A stretch of DNA of 64,000 bases from Bacillus sp. E(2018) (GCF_005503015.1 NZ_SCOL01000001.1:1364001-1428000); one strand, 5' to 3'; shown: positions 36,310-46,157, counted from the first letter of the stretch. The notes: generated by a model not told the origin, from the letters alone. Program-made: numbers and translations.

Positions 36310-36400
36310 TTGAATAGTTTCGGCTTTATATTGACTAGTTTTGAATTTATATTGATTAGTTTTAACTTTATATTGACTAATTCCATTTAATATTGACCAA
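36310..36400 (-). repeat. array A: five 21-bp-spaced repeats upstream of ylxM promoter
   Basis: Plus-strand boxes TTGAATAG (36310), TTGACTAG (36331), TTGATTAG (36352), TTGACTAA (36373) and TTGACCAA (36393) are spaced 21, 21, 21 and 20 bases. On the minus strand the unit reads AACTAGTCAATATAAA with variable linker. It lies about 35 bases upstream of the ylxM -35 element and after the ftsY terminator. A related array lies at 52436-52540. Confidence 0.85.
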
Positions 36401-36431
36401 TTCCAACTTGTGCAACTTTTTTAAAATTTAT

Positions 36432-36470
36432 AAAAAAAAGCCTATTAGCTGTAAATAGAGCTAATAGGCG
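36432..36470 (-). terminator. Rho-independent terminator after ftsY
   Basis: GCCTATTAGCT and AGCTAATAGGC form a perfect 11-bp stem with an 8-base loop, followed by a run of eight T on the minus strand. It starts 8 bases after the ftsY stop. Confidence 0.94.
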
Positions 36471-36477
36471 GTAAATT

Positions 36478-37458
36478 TTATTCTTCTTCAGTTCCTGCAA
36501 ATAGACCATATACAAACTGATCTGCATCAAATTCCTGAAGATCATCAATCTTCTCACCAAGTCCCACAAACTTGACTGGAATATCTAGTTCGTGACGAAT
36601 CGCTAAAACGATTCCACCTTTTGCCGTTCCATCAAGCTTTGTTAGAACTAAGCCTGTAACATCCGTTGATTGTCCGAAAGTTTTAGCCTGATTCATTGCG
36701 TTCTGACCTGTTGTAGCATCTACGACAAGCAAAACCTCATGAGGAGCACCAGGAATCTCACGTTCGATAACACGTTTCACTTTTGAAAGCTCGTTCATCA
36801 GATTCACTTTATTTTGTAGTCTACCAGCAGTATCACAGAGCAGTACATCCGCTTTCCGAGACTTAGCAGCTTGAATGCTGTCGTAAATAACAGCTGCAGG
36901 GTCTGCTCCTTCATGATGTTTGATCACATCAACGCCAGCACGTTCTCCCCACACTTCAAGCTGATCAATCGCACCTGCACGGAAAGTATCTCCCGCCGCT
37001 AGAATCACTTTCTTACCATCGTTCTTCAACTGATGAGCCAGTTTCCCGATCGTTGTTGTTTTACCAACACCGTTCACACCAACGAACAGGATAACGGTCA
37101 TTCCGTCGGTCTGTAAGTTCAGTTTATTATCGCTTTCTTCTTTTTGAAGCATCTCAGCTAATTTCTCAGTGATCGCTGATCGAAGCTCCATTGGATTTTG
37201 AATGTTTTTCGTTCGTGCCACATCTTTCAGTTGATCAATAATATCAAGAACGGTATGAACCCCAACATCTGCTCCGATCAAGATCTCCTCTAACTCTTCG
37301 AAGAATTCTTCATCCACTTTTCTAAATCGTTTTAGTAGATCGTTCACTTTAAATGAAAAAGAGTTCCTCGTTTTCTCAAGTCCACTCTTAAATTTTTCCG
37401 ATGATTCCTCAGATTGCTGTGTTGAGAACTTTTCTTTTAATCGTTTTAAAAAACTCAC
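36478..37458 (-). CDS. ftsY: signal recognition particle receptor FtsY
   Basis: FtsY is the membrane-associated SRP receptor GTPase. The 326-residue product has a short charged N terminus (no long acidic A domain, typical of Gram-positives), an N domain and the NG GTPase core: FVGVNGVGKTTTIGKLAHQL (G1), LAAGDTFRAGAIDQLEVW, DTAGRLQNKVNLM (G3) and TKLDGTAKGGIVLAIRHELD (G4-G5). It follows smc by 14 bases and ends at a strong terminator. Confidence 0.98.
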   Translation of the reverse strand: MSFLKRLKEKFSTQQSEESSEKFKSGLEKTRNSFSFKVNDLLKRFRKVDEEFFEELEEILIGADVGVHTVLDIIDQLKDVARTKNIQNPMELRSAITEKLAEMLQKEESDNKLNLQTDGMTVILFVGVNGVGKTTTIGKLAHQLKNDGKKVILAAGDTFRAGAIDQLEVWGERAGVDVIKHHEGADPAAVIYDSIQAAKSRKADVLLCDTAGRLQNKVNLMNELSKVKRVIEREIPGAPHEVLLVVDATTGQNAMNQAKTFGQSTDVTGLVLTKLDGTAKGGIVLAIRHELDIPVKFVGLGEKIDDLQEFDADQFVYGLFAGTEEE

Positions 37459-37472
37459 TATCCATTTCCTCC

Positions 37473-40400
37473 CTATGATGTTACAAGTTCTTTGGTTTCT
37501 TCAAGTCTAACGGAAACAAGATTAGAGACACCTGATTCCTGCATAGTGACTCCATACAGTACATCGGCTTCTTCCATTGTCCCTTTACGATGCGTAACAA
37601 CGATAAATTGCGTTTCTTTGCTAAACGCACGTAAAAATTTTGCAAATCGATTTACGTTCGCGTCATCTAGTGCTGCTTCAACTTCGTCTAAAATACAGAA
37701 CGGAACAGGTCTGACCTTCAGGATTGCAAATAGTAAGGCGATAGCAGTTAAGGCTCGTTCTCCACCAGATAATAGGCCGAGCTGCTGCAGCTTCTTGCCA
37801 GGAGGCTGCGCCATGATATCTACACCAGTTAAAAGCATATCATCAGGCTGCGTTAAAACAAGATCCGCTCGGCCACCACCAAATAACTCTTTAAAAATAA
37901 CACCGAAGTGTGAACGAATAGAAGTAAAAGTCTCTTCAAAGCGATTCTTCATCTCTTCGTCCATCTCAGAAATTACGCCATAAAGAGTATCCTTCGCTTC
38001 TGTTAGGTCATTTCTTTGTTCAGTAAGAAAATCAAAGCGCTGGCTTACTCTGTCGTATTCTTCGATCGCTCCAATGTTTACAGCTCCGAGCTCTTCGATC
38101 GCCATTTTGATCAGCTTTACTTTTCGTTTTGCATCTTGAAGCGGCATCTCTAACCGATGCTTCAATCTTGCGCCTTCGTAAGAAAGTTCATATTCTTCTC
38201 TAAGATGCGTAAGCCTTGATTCAAGTTCAACATCGAGGCGATTAATACTAACCTCTTCTGATCTAAGGCCATCATGAAGTTGTTTATATTGCCTTTTTGC
38301 CTCTTTTAATCCAATCTCCAAACTTTCAATCGATCGGAAAGAATCGGTTCTTTCTTTTCTTCGTTCTGCAATTAATTTCAATGCATTATTCTTTTCATGT
38401 CTTCGCTGTTGAATCTGTTCATCAAGAGAATCTTCACCAGAAGAGCTTGAGTTCATCTCTTCTTCAAGTAGCCAATAATCTTCTTCTGTTTCTTTGCTCT
38501 TTGATTCCACTTCGTAAAAATCTTCTTGAATTCTTAAGCACTTTTCTCGCTGATTGGCGACCTGCTGTTCGAGTTCGGCAGATTTTATCTTCAATAGTGT
38601 TACTGCTTCTCTAAGCTCTTCTTTTGAACTCTGATTATTCTTCTTTTTCTCAGTAAGGTCAGCAATCGTTTTTTCTAGCTCTTTACCAGATTTCACAGCA
38701 TGATCGAGTTTTTTCTGTAGAGCCGAAAGCCGTGTATCTGCAGCCGATCTTTCAGATTCATAGGAATTTTTTTCGCGATCATACAGCTGTAGTCTATCGT
38801 TTAAACTCTTCTCTTCCATTTCTACTTCTCGTAAAGAAGATTTAAGCTCTTGTTCTTGTTCTCTTAAGAGCTCTCCTTCCGTTTGTAGAGAGTCTAGTCT
38901 TTCTTTCTTCTTCGTAAGTTTTGATCGTAATTCACTAACCTTTTCCTCTAGTTGATGTGTTTGCTTCTCCATTGTTGCCACTTTGTCTGCAAGAGAATCA
39001 ATCTCTCTTTGTCTGCTCAATAGAGAGTTGCTTTTTTGTTTTAGACTTCCTCCAGACATCGAACCTCCTGGAGACACGACATCTCCTTCGAGAGTAACGA
39101 TTCGGTAACGGTAGTTCACTTGCTTTGCAATCTTGTTCGCGCCTGCTAAATCTTTCGCGATGATAATATTTCCTAAAAGATTGCCTATTATGTTTTGATA
39201 CTTAGAATCAAAGGTAACAAGATTTGCAGCAACGCCAACAAAAGCATCGATCGAGCTTGCCTGGTGAGCATCTGCACTAGAGATCTGACGCGGCTTGATT
39301 ACATTCAATGGGAGAAAGGTTGCTCTTCCTGCTCTTGTTTGTTTTAAAAATTGAATAGCTTTCATAGCATTCTGCTCATGATCTACAACAATATGCTGCA
39401 TTGAAGCGCCTAGAGCCGTTTCAATTGCCGTTTCCACCTCAGACGGTACGGATAAAAGTTCCGCTACCGCTCCTTCAATACCAGTGAGCTTCGTTTCTTT
39501 TGCTTTCAAAACCTCTTTAACGCCTTGCATGAAACCTGCGTATTCATCTTGCATGGATTCTAGCATCTCTTTTTTAGATTTAAACTGCTGAATGAACTGA
39601 TACGCTTGATACAATTTATCTTGAAGAGTTCTCGCTTCTTGATCCTCGATTGAGATCTCTGATTTTAAGCTCTGATATTCTTCCTGCTTTGTTTTCAATT
39701 GTGTTTCTGCCATTTGATAAGCAGCTTCAGCGTTCTTTCTTGTTTCTTTTAAAGCTTCTCTTTGTTCCAAGTATTTTGTATTCTCTTCATCTAGCCGAGA
39801 GCTTTTAGAACTCTGCTGCCGAGCTTGATCCTCAATATAACGCATCTCGTTCTTAATCGTTGTTTGTTCGTTCAACCGTTCAAAGTAGTCACTTTTTAAC
39901 TTTTCTAGTTCTGCTTCAACGTCCATTTCAAGAACGGATAATCGACCTTCTTCGTCTTTTACTTGCTTTTTGATGCTTTTTAATTGTTTCTCTTTATCCT
40001 GCAACACATCTTTTTCAACAGAAAGCTGTTTTCCCAACTCTTCTTTTTTTGCCTTGTAGAGCTGAATTTGCTCTAAAAGCGACGTTTTATTTTGATCGTA
40101 ATTCTTTTTACGCTCTTTTAAAACTTCCTTCTTACCTTCTAGTTTCTCCAGTGTTTCACTAGCTAGAAGAAGAGCACTTTGTAGTTCATCGATCGATTCA
40201 TCCATCGCTTGCATATCAAGTCTTGCTCTTTCAATCTTAGACTCACCTGATTTTACTTTTAGCGATAGGACCGATTCTTGCTTCTGTAGCTCTGCAACAA
40301 GCTCTTTTTGCTTTTCCCATCGAGCATGCAAGTCTTCGATCTCTTGAACAATAACTGCCGTTTCAACGATCTCGAGCTCTTCTTTTTTCTCAAGGTAGTC

Positions 40401-41039
40401 TCTTGCGATAGATGCTTGTATTTTAAGAGGCTCGACTTGTCCTTCTAATTCATGAAGAATGTCTTCAACACGATTTAAATTTTCTTGTGTTTCAGTAAGC
40501 TTTATTTCTGCTTTTTGCTTGCGAGTCTTATACTTTAATACACCCGCAGCTTCTTCAAAAATCTTTCTGCGCTCATCCGATTTGCTGCTCAATATCTCCT
40601 CTACCCGGCCTTGTCCGATGATAGAGAAGGCTTCACGTCCAAGTCCTGAATCCATAAACAGTTCTACAATATCTTTTAACCGACACTGTTGTTTATTGAT
40701 CAAGTATTCACTATCTCCTGAACGATAGACTCTTCGCGTGATTGAAATTTCATTATAATCAAGAGGCAGATGCTGATCTTCGTTATCTAGAGTAAGTGTT
40801 ACCTCTGCCACATTTAATGGTTTTCGATGATCACTACCTGCGAAGATGATATCTTCCATCTTAGAGCCGCGCAAAGATTTCGCTGACTGTTCACCCAGCA
40901 CCCAGCGTACAGCATCTGAGATGTTACTTTTACCGCTTCCATTCGGGCCAACAACTGCTGTGACCCCTTGTACAAATTCAACTTGTATCCGCTCTGCAAA
41001 TGATTTAAATCCTGCTACATCAATTCGTTTGAGGAACAT
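37473..41039 (-). CDS. smc: chromosome condensation protein SMC
   Basis: SMC forms the ATP-driven condensin that organises and segregates the chromosome. The 1188-residue product has a head with Walker A VVGPNGSGKSNISDAVRWVL, two coiled-coil arms of about 300 residues each, and a hinge near 500-660 with the glycine-rich EGDVVSPGGSMSGGS. The C-terminal head carries the signature LLSGGERALTAIALLFAI and Walker B FCILDEVEAALDDANV. Two consecutive ATGs occur; the second (41039) matches homologues that begin MFLKR and is 8 bases from GGGGG. Confidence 0.97.
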   Translation of the reverse strand: MFLKRIDVAGFKSFAERIQVEFVQGVTAVVGPNGSGKSNISDAVRWVLGEQSAKSLRGSKMEDIIFAGSDHRKPLNVAEVTLTLDNEDQHLPLDYNEISITRRVYRSGDSEYLINKQQCRLKDIVELFMDSGLGREAFSIIGQGRVEEILSSKSDERRKIFEEAAGVLKYKTRKQKAEIKLTETQENLNRVEDILHELEGQVEPLKIQASIARDYLEKKEELEIVETAVIVQEIEDLHARWEKQKELVAELQKQESVLSLKVKSGESKIERARLDMQAMDESIDELQSALLLASETLEKLEGKKEVLKERKKNYDQNKTSLLEQIQLYKAKKEELGKQLSVEKDVLQDKEKQLKSIKKQVKDEEGRLSVLEMDVEAELEKLKSDYFERLNEQTTIKNEMRYIEDQARQQSSKSSRLDEENTKYLEQREALKETRKNAEAAYQMAETQLKTKQEEYQSLKSEISIEDQEARTLQDKLYQAYQFIQQFKSKKEMLESMQDEYAGFMQGVKEVLKAKETKLTGIEGAVAELLSVPSEVETAIETALGASMQHIVVDHEQNAMKAIQFLKQTRAGRATFLPLNVIKPRQISSADAHQASSIDAFVGVAANLVTFDSKYQNIIGNLLGNIIIAKDLAGANKIAKQVNYRYRIVTLEGDVVSPGGSMSGGSLKQKSNSLLSRQREIDSLADKVATMEKQTHQLEEKVSELRSKLTKKKERLDSLQTEGELLREQEQELKSSLREVEMEEKSLNDRLQLYDREKNSYESERSAADTRLSALQKKLDHAVKSGKELEKTIADLTEKKKNNQSSKEELREAVTLLKIKSAELEQQVANQREKCLRIQEDFYEVESKSKETEEDYWLLEEEMNSSSSGEDSLDEQIQQRRHEKNNALKLIAERRKERTDSFRSIESLEIGLKEAKRQYKQLHDGLRSEEVSINRLDVELESRLTHLREEYELSYEGARLKHRLEMPLQDAKRKVKLIKMAIEELGAVNIGAIEEYDRVSQRFDFLTEQRNDLTEAKDTLYGVISEMDEEMKNRFEETFTSIRSHFGVIFKELFGGGRADLVLTQPDDMLLTGVDIMAQPPGKKLQQLGLLSGGERALTAIALLFAILKVRPVPFCILDEVEAALDDANVNRFAKFLRAFSKETQFIVVTHRKGTMEEADVLYGVTMQESGVSNLVSVRLEETKELVTS

Positions 41040-41144
41040 CATTAAATCCCCCTTTATTTCTCACATTATGCTTTCCCGTTTTTAAAAATTTCGGGTGCTC
41101 TATTTGAATGTATTATGTATTTTATTCTTTAACCTTTTTATTTT

Positions 41145-41173
41145 ATCATAGATTCACTCATACATAGTCACAA
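41145..41173 (-). promoter_or_regulatory. SigA promoter of smc-ftsY
   Basis: On the minus strand TTGTGA (41173-41168), 17 bases and TATGAT (41150-41145) lie about 105 bases before smc. The -35 overlaps the -35 of the opposing promoter at 41165-41193. Confidence 0.6.
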
Positions 41174-41193
41174 AGATTACAGTGTGCTAAAAT
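41165..41193 (+). promoter_or_regulatory. SigA promoter of the DUF1128 gene
   Basis: On the plus strand TAGTCA (41165-41170), 17 bases and TAAAAT (41188-41193), with an extended TGC directly before the -10. It lies about 75 bases before the start codon and overlaps the smc promoter back to back. Confidence 0.6.
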
Positions 41194-41268
41194 GAAATGT
41201 GTTTGGACTTAAAATATGCATGCAAGTAAAATCTCACATGAAGATATGTGGATAAAAAGGAGCCCACC

Positions 41269-41493
41269 ATGGACTTAACGACTCAGAATCATGAGAACTT
41301 ATCATTTATGATTGAAGCTTTAAAAAAGAAACTACAGCTTGTTAACAGCGGTCTTATTCAACCCGAAGATTATGAACTCTCAAAGTACGATGACATTAAA
41401 GAGCTGTATGATATGGTCATGAAGATGCCATCATTCAGCATTCGAGACATGGAAGGCATCGTAGAAGAACTTGCTTCTCTTAAAACGAAGTAA
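41269..41493 (+). CDS. DUF1128 family protein (YfkK-like)
   Basis: The 74-residue acidic, helical product resembles the DUF1128 family (B. subtilis YfkK): MDLTTQNHENLSFMIEALKK, then KLQLVNSGLIQPEDYE and IRDMEGIVEELASLK. No function is established. The ATG at 41269 has AAAAGGAG six bases upstream; an earlier GTG in frame lies before that site. It is on the strand opposite to all neighbours, between smc and rnc, which are adjacent in B. subtilis. It is convergent with rnc across a shared terminator. Confidence 0.85.
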   Translation: MDLTTQNHENLSFMIEALKKKLQLVNSGLIQPEDYELSKYDDIKELYDMVMKMPSFSIRDMEGIVEELASLKTK

Positions 41494-41496
41494 CAG

Positions 41497-41540
41497 AAAC
41501 CCCCTCACACGGCTTCTCGCCTAATGTTAAGGGGGTTTTT
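41497..41540. terminator. bidirectional terminator between DUF1128 gene and rnc
   Basis: AAACCCCCT and AGGGGGTTT form the base of a hairpin around a 26-base loop, with T runs leaving on the plus strand (GGGGGTTTTTGTTT) and a shorter one on the minus strand. It can serve both convergent genes. Confidence 0.75.
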
Positions 41541-41542
41541 GT

Positions 41543-42328
41543 TTAACTCTTTTTAGAAACTCTCTCTATCGCTTCTTGTGCTGCATGTTGTTCAGCTTCT
41601 TTTTTGGATCTGCCATACCCGATTCCAAAACTCGCTTCATTTAATCTTACCTCAGACACAAACTCTCGATTATGCGCTGGGCCTTTTTCTTGAATGATAC
41701 GATAGTCGATATGACCTAAGCCTTCACGCTGTACGTATTCTTGTAACTGACTTTTAAAATCCATCACATGAGAAAAAGCACCTTCGTTTATTCGCGGTAC
41801 CACATACTGATTTAAAAACTCTTTTACTTTTTCGAGTCCTTGATCGAGATATAGCGCTCCAATAAATGCTTCAAAAACATCTGCTAAAAGGGCTGGTCTT
41901 GATCTTCCTCCAGTATTCTCTTCACCTTTTCCCAATAAAACAAACTCACCAAAGTGCAAATCGTTTGCAAAAAGAACTAGCGATGGCTCACATACGATAG
42001 CTGCTCTAAGTTTCGTAAGCTCACCTTCACTCATATTTGCAAATTTGCTGTATAAATATTGAGATATGGTCAATTCAAGAACGGCATCACCTAGAAATTC
42101 AAGTCTTTCATTATCCTCAAACGTTCTTCCTCGATGCTCATTCACATATGATGAATGCGTAAATGCCTGAGCTAACAATTTTTCATTCTGAAACTTAATG
42201 TTTAAACGCTCTTGTATCGGGGCTACTTTCTGAATGCGCACCTTATCATCCATGCCCTTTTTGGAAGCAGATTTAAACCGATTTTTCACTGTTTTCTTTT
42301 GAGTTGAATGTTGTTTTGAACCTTTCAT
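41543..42328 (-). CDS. rnc: ribonuclease III
   Basis: RNase III cuts double-stranded RNA, processing rRNA and scRNA. The 261-residue product has a basic N-terminal tail of about 35 residues. The endonuclease domain carries the signature [19 protein letters not shown] and the acidic site [19 protein letters not shown], and a C-terminal dsRNA-binding domain follows ([37 protein letters not shown]). The ATG at 42328 has GGAGG six bases upstream; the longer frame starts inside the acpP terminator. Confidence 0.97.
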   Translation of the reverse strand: MKGSKQHSTQKKTVKNRFKSASKKGMDDKVRIQKVAPIQERLNIKFQNEKLLAQAFTHSSYVNEHRGRTFEDNERLEFLGDAVLELTISQYLYSKFANMSEGELTKLRAAIVCEPSLVLFANDLHFGEFVLLGKGEENTGGRSRPALLADVFEAFIGALYLDQGLEKVKEFLNQYVVPRINEGAFSHVMDFKSQLQEYVQREGLGHIDYRIIQEKGPAHNREFVSEVRLNEASFGIGYGRSKKEAEQHAAQEAIERVSKKS

Positions 42329-42396
42329 AAACTTCCTCCAAAAATCTCGTAAAAGGGCTATTTTGCTTTTGATTTTTTTCCTGTTAAAAAGGGAAG

Positions 42397-42423
42397 AAAG
42401 CCCCGCTGTTTGCACGGGACTTT
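42397..42423 (-). terminator. Rho-independent terminator after acpP
   Basis: On the minus strand AAAGTCCCG, a loop and CGGGGCTTT (one mismatch) are followed by a T/C-rich tract. It lies 14 bases after the acpP stop, so rnc is probably reached by read-through or its own promoter. Confidence 0.75.
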
Positions 42424-42436
42424 ATCCGTCTTACAC

Positions 42437-42670
42437 TTATTGTTTGCTGTTTATGTAATTTACAACGTCACCAACAGTTGCAATTTTCTCAGCATCTTCG
42501 TCAGAAATTTCTAGTTCGAACTCATCTTCAAGTTCCATTACTAGTTCAACTACATCAAGAGAGTCAGCACCAAGATCTTCTTTAAAGGAAGCTTCAGGCT
42601 TAACCTCAGATGCATCAACACCTAAACGGTCCACAACAATCTTTGAAACTCTATCTAAAACATCTGCCAT
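42437..42670 (-). CDS. acpP: acyl carrier protein
   Basis: ACP carries growing acyl chains on a phosphopantetheine arm. The 77-residue acidic product has the attachment Ser37 in [17 protein letters not shown]. The ATG at 42670 has AGGAGG ahead of it; the frame upstream starts with GTG inside the binding site and is rejected. A TATACT element at 42694-42699 with a weak -35 may give acpP an extra promoter, as expected for this abundant protein. Confidence 0.98.
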   Translation of the reverse strand: MADVLDRVSKIVVDRLGVDASEVKPEASFKEDLGADSLDVVELVMELEDEFELEISDEDAEKIATVGDVVNYINSKQ

Positions 42671-42753
42671 TTTGTGTGTCACCTCCTTTCAATAGTATAT
42701 TCTTTTTCCCATTAAAAAACTAGAGGGATTTGTAGTCATTAAACGTACTTTTC

Positions 42754-43494
42754 TTACATCACCATTCCGCCGTCGACATGGAGGGTTTGGCCAGTGATAT
42801 AAGAACTAGCATCACTCGCTAAGAACGCTGCCGCTGATGCGATATCATCAGGCTGCCCAAAACGAGCGAGCGGAATGTTTCTAAGCATTTCTGTTTTAAT
42901 TCCTTCTTCTAGTTTACCAGTCATATCTGTCTCGATGAAACCTGGTGCAATGGCATTAACTGTGATTCCTCTTGAAGAAAGTTCTTTTGCAGCTGTTTTC
43001 GTTAAGCCGATCACACCAGCTTTTGCAGCGACATAGTTTGCTTGTCCTGCGTTTCCTGACACACCAACAATGGATGCGATATTAATAATACGGCCTTTTC
43101 TTTGTTTCATCATCTGTCTTGTTACAGCTTTTGTAGTCAAGAAAACGCCTTTAAGATTCGTATTGATAACCGCATCCCAGTCTTCTTCTTTCATTCTCAT
43201 CAAAAGGTTATCTCTCGTGATTCCTGCGTTATTTACGAGAACGTCGAGACTTCCAAACTCATCAACAACTGTTTTAACCATGTTCGTAACATCTTCTGAG
43301 GAGGAGATATCTGCTTTGATCGCAAAAGCAGTTCCACCGTTTTCTTTTATTTCATTTACGACTTCATTAGCCTTTTCTTCACTACCAGAATAATTCACCG
43401 CTACTTTTGCGCCATTTTTTGCAAAATACAAAGCGATCGCACGTCCGATTCCTCGAGAGGCACCTGTTACTAAAACTGATTTTCCACTAAGCAT
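42754..43494 (-). CDS. fabG: 3-oxoacyl-ACP reductase FabG
   Basis: FabG reduces 3-ketoacyl-ACP with NADPH in fatty acid elongation. The 246-residue short-chain dehydrogenase has the cofactor motif [15 protein letters not shown] (TGxxxGIG), the NNAG motif ([11 protein letters not shown]), and the catalytic Ser in IINIASIVG with YVAAK. It ends [15 protein letters not shown], as FabG proteins do. It overlaps the end of fabD by 8 bases. Confidence 0.97.
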   Translation of the reverse strand: MLSGKSVLVTGASRGIGRAIALYFAKNGAKVAVNYSGSEEKANEVVNEIKENGGTAFAIKADISSSEDVTNMVKTVVDEFGSLDVLVNNAGITRDNLLMRMKEEDWDAVINTNLKGVFLTTKAVTRQMMKQRKGRIINIASIVGVSGNAGQANYVAAKAGVIGLTKTAAKELSSRGITVNAIAPGFIETDMTGKLEEGIKTEMLRNIPLARFGQPDDIASAAAFLASDASSYITGQTLHVDGGMVM

Positions 43495-44437
43495 CCACAG
43501 ACTCTCCTTTTAGTTTCTCAACTGCTGTTTTAATCGTCTCTAAATCACTTACTGCTATTACATTAGCTCTTCGATTCACCTTTTTAACTAACCCAGATAG
43601 AACTTTTCCCGGACCAATCTCAACAAACGTATCCACACCTAGCTCCATCAACTCACGAACTGTTTCTTCCCAACGAACTGGTGAATACAATTGTTCGATC
43701 AACTTATCTTTAATTTCATTACGATCGGTAATAGCTTTCGCCGTTACGTTAGCAATTACAGGTATTGTTGCTTCATTTATCACAATTTCATTTAAAATAT
43801 CGTTGTATTTCTCTGCAGCAGGTTTCATAAGTGAAGAATGAAAAGGTCCGCTCACCTGAAGTGGAATGACTTTCGCTCCTTCTTCTTTGGCAAGAGCACT
43901 AGCTTTCTCAACTCCCCCAACGGTTCCAGAAATAACAATCTGTCCAGGGCAATTAAGATTAGCGATTTGAACGCTTTCTTCACCATGTGAAGCTTCCTTT
44001 GTAATTGTTTCTAATCGTTCTTGATCAAACCCGATTACAGCTGCCATCGTTCCTACTCCAGCAGGAACAGCTTCTTCCATGAGTAATCCTCTATTTCTAA
44101 CCGCATATACTGCATCTTCAAAGGAAAGACTGCCCGCAGCAACAAGTGCAGAGTATTCACCAAGGCTATGACCCGCTACATAATCTGCTTGAATTCCATG
44201 CTCTTTCAATAGTTCAAGAACAGCGGTTGAGACCGTCAATAGTGCTGGCTGTGTGTTTTCAGTTCTTTTAAGAACATCTTCCGGTCCTTCAAAGATAATA
44301 TCCGACAATTTCATAGCAAGTTTTTCATCCGCTTTGTCAAAAATAGCTTTTGCTGATGCTTCCTGTGATACTAGCTCTTTACCCATCCCTACTGCTTGAG
44401 AGCCTTGTCCAGGAAAAAGAAAGGCGATTTTCCCCAT
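43487..44437 (-). CDS. fabD: malonyl CoA-ACP transacylase FabD
   Basis: FabD moves malonyl groups from CoA to ACP. The 316-residue product begins [20 protein letters not shown] and has the nucleophile Ser in [16 protein letters not shown] (about residue 91), the catalytic His in [10 protein letters not shown] and the conserved QIVISG. It starts 3 bases after plsX and overlaps fabG. Confidence 0.97.
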   Translation of the reverse strand: MGKIAFLFPGQGSQAVGMGKELVSQEASAKAIFDKADEKLAMKLSDIIFEGPEDVLKRTENTQPALLTVSTAVLELLKEHGIQADYVAGHSLGEYSALVAAGSLSFEDAVYAVRNRGLLMEEAVPAGVGTMAAVIGFDQERLETITKEASHGEESVQIANLNCPGQIVISGTVGGVEKASALAKEEGAKVIPLQVSGPFHSSLMKPAAEKYNDILNEIVINEATIPVIANVTAKAITDRNEIKDKLIEQLYSPVRWEETVRELMELGVDTFVEIGPGKVLSGLVKKVNRRANVIAVSDLETIKTAVEKLKGESVDA

Positions 44438-44440
44438 CTC

Positions 44441-45439
44441 TTACTCCTCCTTGTTATCTTGGGATTGAACATGATTTTGGATCGTAGGTACCACGTTCTT
44501 CTCTATCATGCTTTTGGTTTGTCTGATTGCATTCAACATCGCATTCGCATTTGAGGAACCATGCGCTTTAATCACAGGTGCTGCTAATCCGAACAAACCA
44601 GCTCCACCGTACTCTGTATAATCCAATTTATCTTTAATGCCTCTTAATTTAGGTTTTAAGACACCAGCTGCTAGTTTTGAAGTTAAACTTGATGTTAGCT
44701 GCTCTTTAATCATCGAAAACATGCTCATAGCAGTTCCTTCGATCGATTTAAGAACCAGGTTTCCAGCAAATCCATCACAAACAACTACGTCGGCTGCTCC
44801 CATAAGAAGATCTCTCGCTTCAACATTCCCAACAAAATTAATATCAGCTTCTTGTAAGAGTGGAAAAGCAGCTTTTGTTAGAGCATTTCCTTTTTCACTT
44901 TCTGTTCCAACGTTTAATAATCCTACGCGCGGTTTTTCAACACCTCGTACTTCTTTCCAGTACACAGAACCCATCAATGCATATTGTAAAAGGTGCTCTG
45001 GCTTCGCATCCATATTAGCGCCAACATCTAAGAACAAAAATCCATCACCGTTTAAAGTCGGAAGTGTCGGAGCAAGCGCTGGACGATCAATTCCTTTTAT
45101 ACGGCCAACATAAAACAACCCACTGGCCATCAACGCCCCTGTATTACCTGCAGAAATATACGCATCAGCTTTTCCAGATTTCACTTCATTCGCCGCTACT
45201 ACCATCGAAGCATTCTTTTTCCGGCGAACTGCTCGAACTGGCTCCTCTGATGTTTCGATCACTTCATCGGTATGGATGATCGTAAACGCGTGCTTATCAG
45301 GTAGATGTTTTACAATTTGCTCTTGATCTCCAACTAACGTAATCGAAAGCTCTGGATATTGTTCTTTCGCTAACATGGCACCTTTTACGATTTCTGCTGG
45401 TGCATTGTCGCCACCCATTGCATCTATTGCGATATTCAT
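44441..45439 (-). CDS. plsX: phosphate acyltransferase PlsX
   Basis: PlsX converts acyl-ACP to acyl-phosphate, the first step of phospholipid synthesis. The 332-residue product has the family N terminus [20 protein letters not shown], the [11 protein letters not shown] region, [17 protein letters not shown] and [17 protein letters not shown]. It follows fapR by 6 bases and belongs to the FapR-controlled operon. Confidence 0.98.
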   Translation of the reverse strand: MNIAIDAMGGDNAPAEIVKGAMLAKEQYPELSITLVGDQEQIVKHLPDKHAFTIIHTDEVIETSEEPVRAVRRKKNASMVVAANEVKSGKADAYISAGNTGALMASGLFYVGRIKGIDRPALAPTLPTLNGDGFLFLDVGANMDAKPEHLLQYALMGSVYWKEVRGVEKPRVGLLNVGTESEKGNALTKAAFPLLQEADINFVGNVEARDLLMGAADVVVCDGFAGNLVLKSIEGTAMSMFSMIKEQLTSSLTSKLAAGVLKPKLRGIKDKLDYTEYGGAGLFGLAAPVIKAHGSSNANAMLNAIRQTKSMIEKNVVPTIQNHVQSQDNKEE

Positions 45440-45445
45440 GCTGAT

Positions 45446-46018
45446 TTAACTTCCTTCCTTTGTATCTTGTGCAGATCTATACATGGTAAATTCACCTTTG
45501 AAAACAGGCTCATTTTCTACATAACTATTAACTTCTACAATGGATCTCTCTTGTGTTGTTTCTTTTACTTTTGCTTTTGCAACCACTCTCTCTCCAACTC
45601 TAACAGGTCGAGAAAACCGAATGTTCGCTTTGGCTGTTAATGCCAATTCATCATTTATGATCGCTACTGCCAACGAGTTCGCCTGAGCGAAAACGTGGTG
45701 ACCCCTTGCGATCTTATTACGCGAAAATACATGTTCTTCTTTTATGTCTAATATTGAAATAGCTGATTCATCTAACTGTAAGTCAATGATTTCTCCGATG
45801 ACCTCTTCAAGCGGCAATGCTTTAACATCATCCAGCTTTGTTTCAGCAACAGATTTTATTCTTTCTCTAAGTTCTGGAATAGAAAGTTCCAAACGGTCGA
45901 GCCTAATGGTCTGAACGCTAACACTGAACTTTTCTGCCAGTTCTTCATCTGTTATAAAAGGGGTTGTCTTAATCGTTTCCTTTAACAGCTCTTGTCTCTC
46001 TTTTTTTGTTTTTTTCAT
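45446..46018 (-). CDS. fapR: fatty acid and phospholipid biosynthesis repressor FapR
   Basis: FapR represses lipid-synthesis genes and is released by malonyl-CoA. The 190-residue product has an N-terminal helix-turn-helix ([20 protein letters not shown], about residues 22-41) and a C-terminal hot-dog effector domain ([40 protein letters not shown]). The ATG at 46018 has GAAGGAAG upstream; the longer in-frame extension to 46105 has no binding site and begins in a leader hairpin. Autoregulation is likely because a FapR operator lies at its promoter. Confidence 0.97.
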   Translation of the reverse strand: MKKTKKERQELLKETIKTTPFITDEELAEKFSVSVQTIRLDRLELSIPELRERIKSVAETKLDDVKALPLEEVIGEIIDLQLDESAISILDIKEEHVFSRNKIARGHHVFAQANSLAVAIINDELALTAKANIRFSRPVRVGERVVAKAKVKETTQERSIVEVNSYVENEPVFKGEFTMYRSAQDTKEGS

Positions 46019-46090
46019 AGTTTCTTCCTTCTTCCATACAAAGGTCTCATATATGAGAAAGATAGTGAGTAAAGATGCAGTGCGTAGAAA

Positions 46091-46120
46091 AGCAGGTAAC
46101 GCCATTACAGCGTACCTGCT
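46091..46120 (-). other. stable hairpin in the fapR leader
   Basis: On the minus strand AGCAGGTA, CGC and the matching GCG, TACCTGCT form a stem of about 11 bp with one bulge and a 7-base loop, followed by TTTTC. It lies between the fapR promoter and start codon within a leader of about 130 bases. It might attenuate transcription or block read-through from recG. Confidence 0.6.
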
Positions 46121-46135
46121 ATTTATCTTTCTGCT

Positions 46136-46153
46136 ATTAAGAGCTGGTACTAA
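46136..46153 (-). promoter_or_regulatory. FapR operator upstream of fapR-plsX-fabD-fabG
   Basis: TTAGTACCAGCTCTTAAT on the minus strand closely follows the known FapR box (TTAGTACC, central spacer, TCTTAAT). It starts 5 bases downstream of the -10 hexamer, where bound FapR would block transcription start. Confidence 0.85.
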
Positions 46154-46157
46154 TAGT

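Noticed and set aside
45446..46105. N-terminally extended fapR starting at 46105
   Set aside because: The extra 29 residues lack a binding site and are encoded in the leader hairpin; homologues start at the ATG at 46018.
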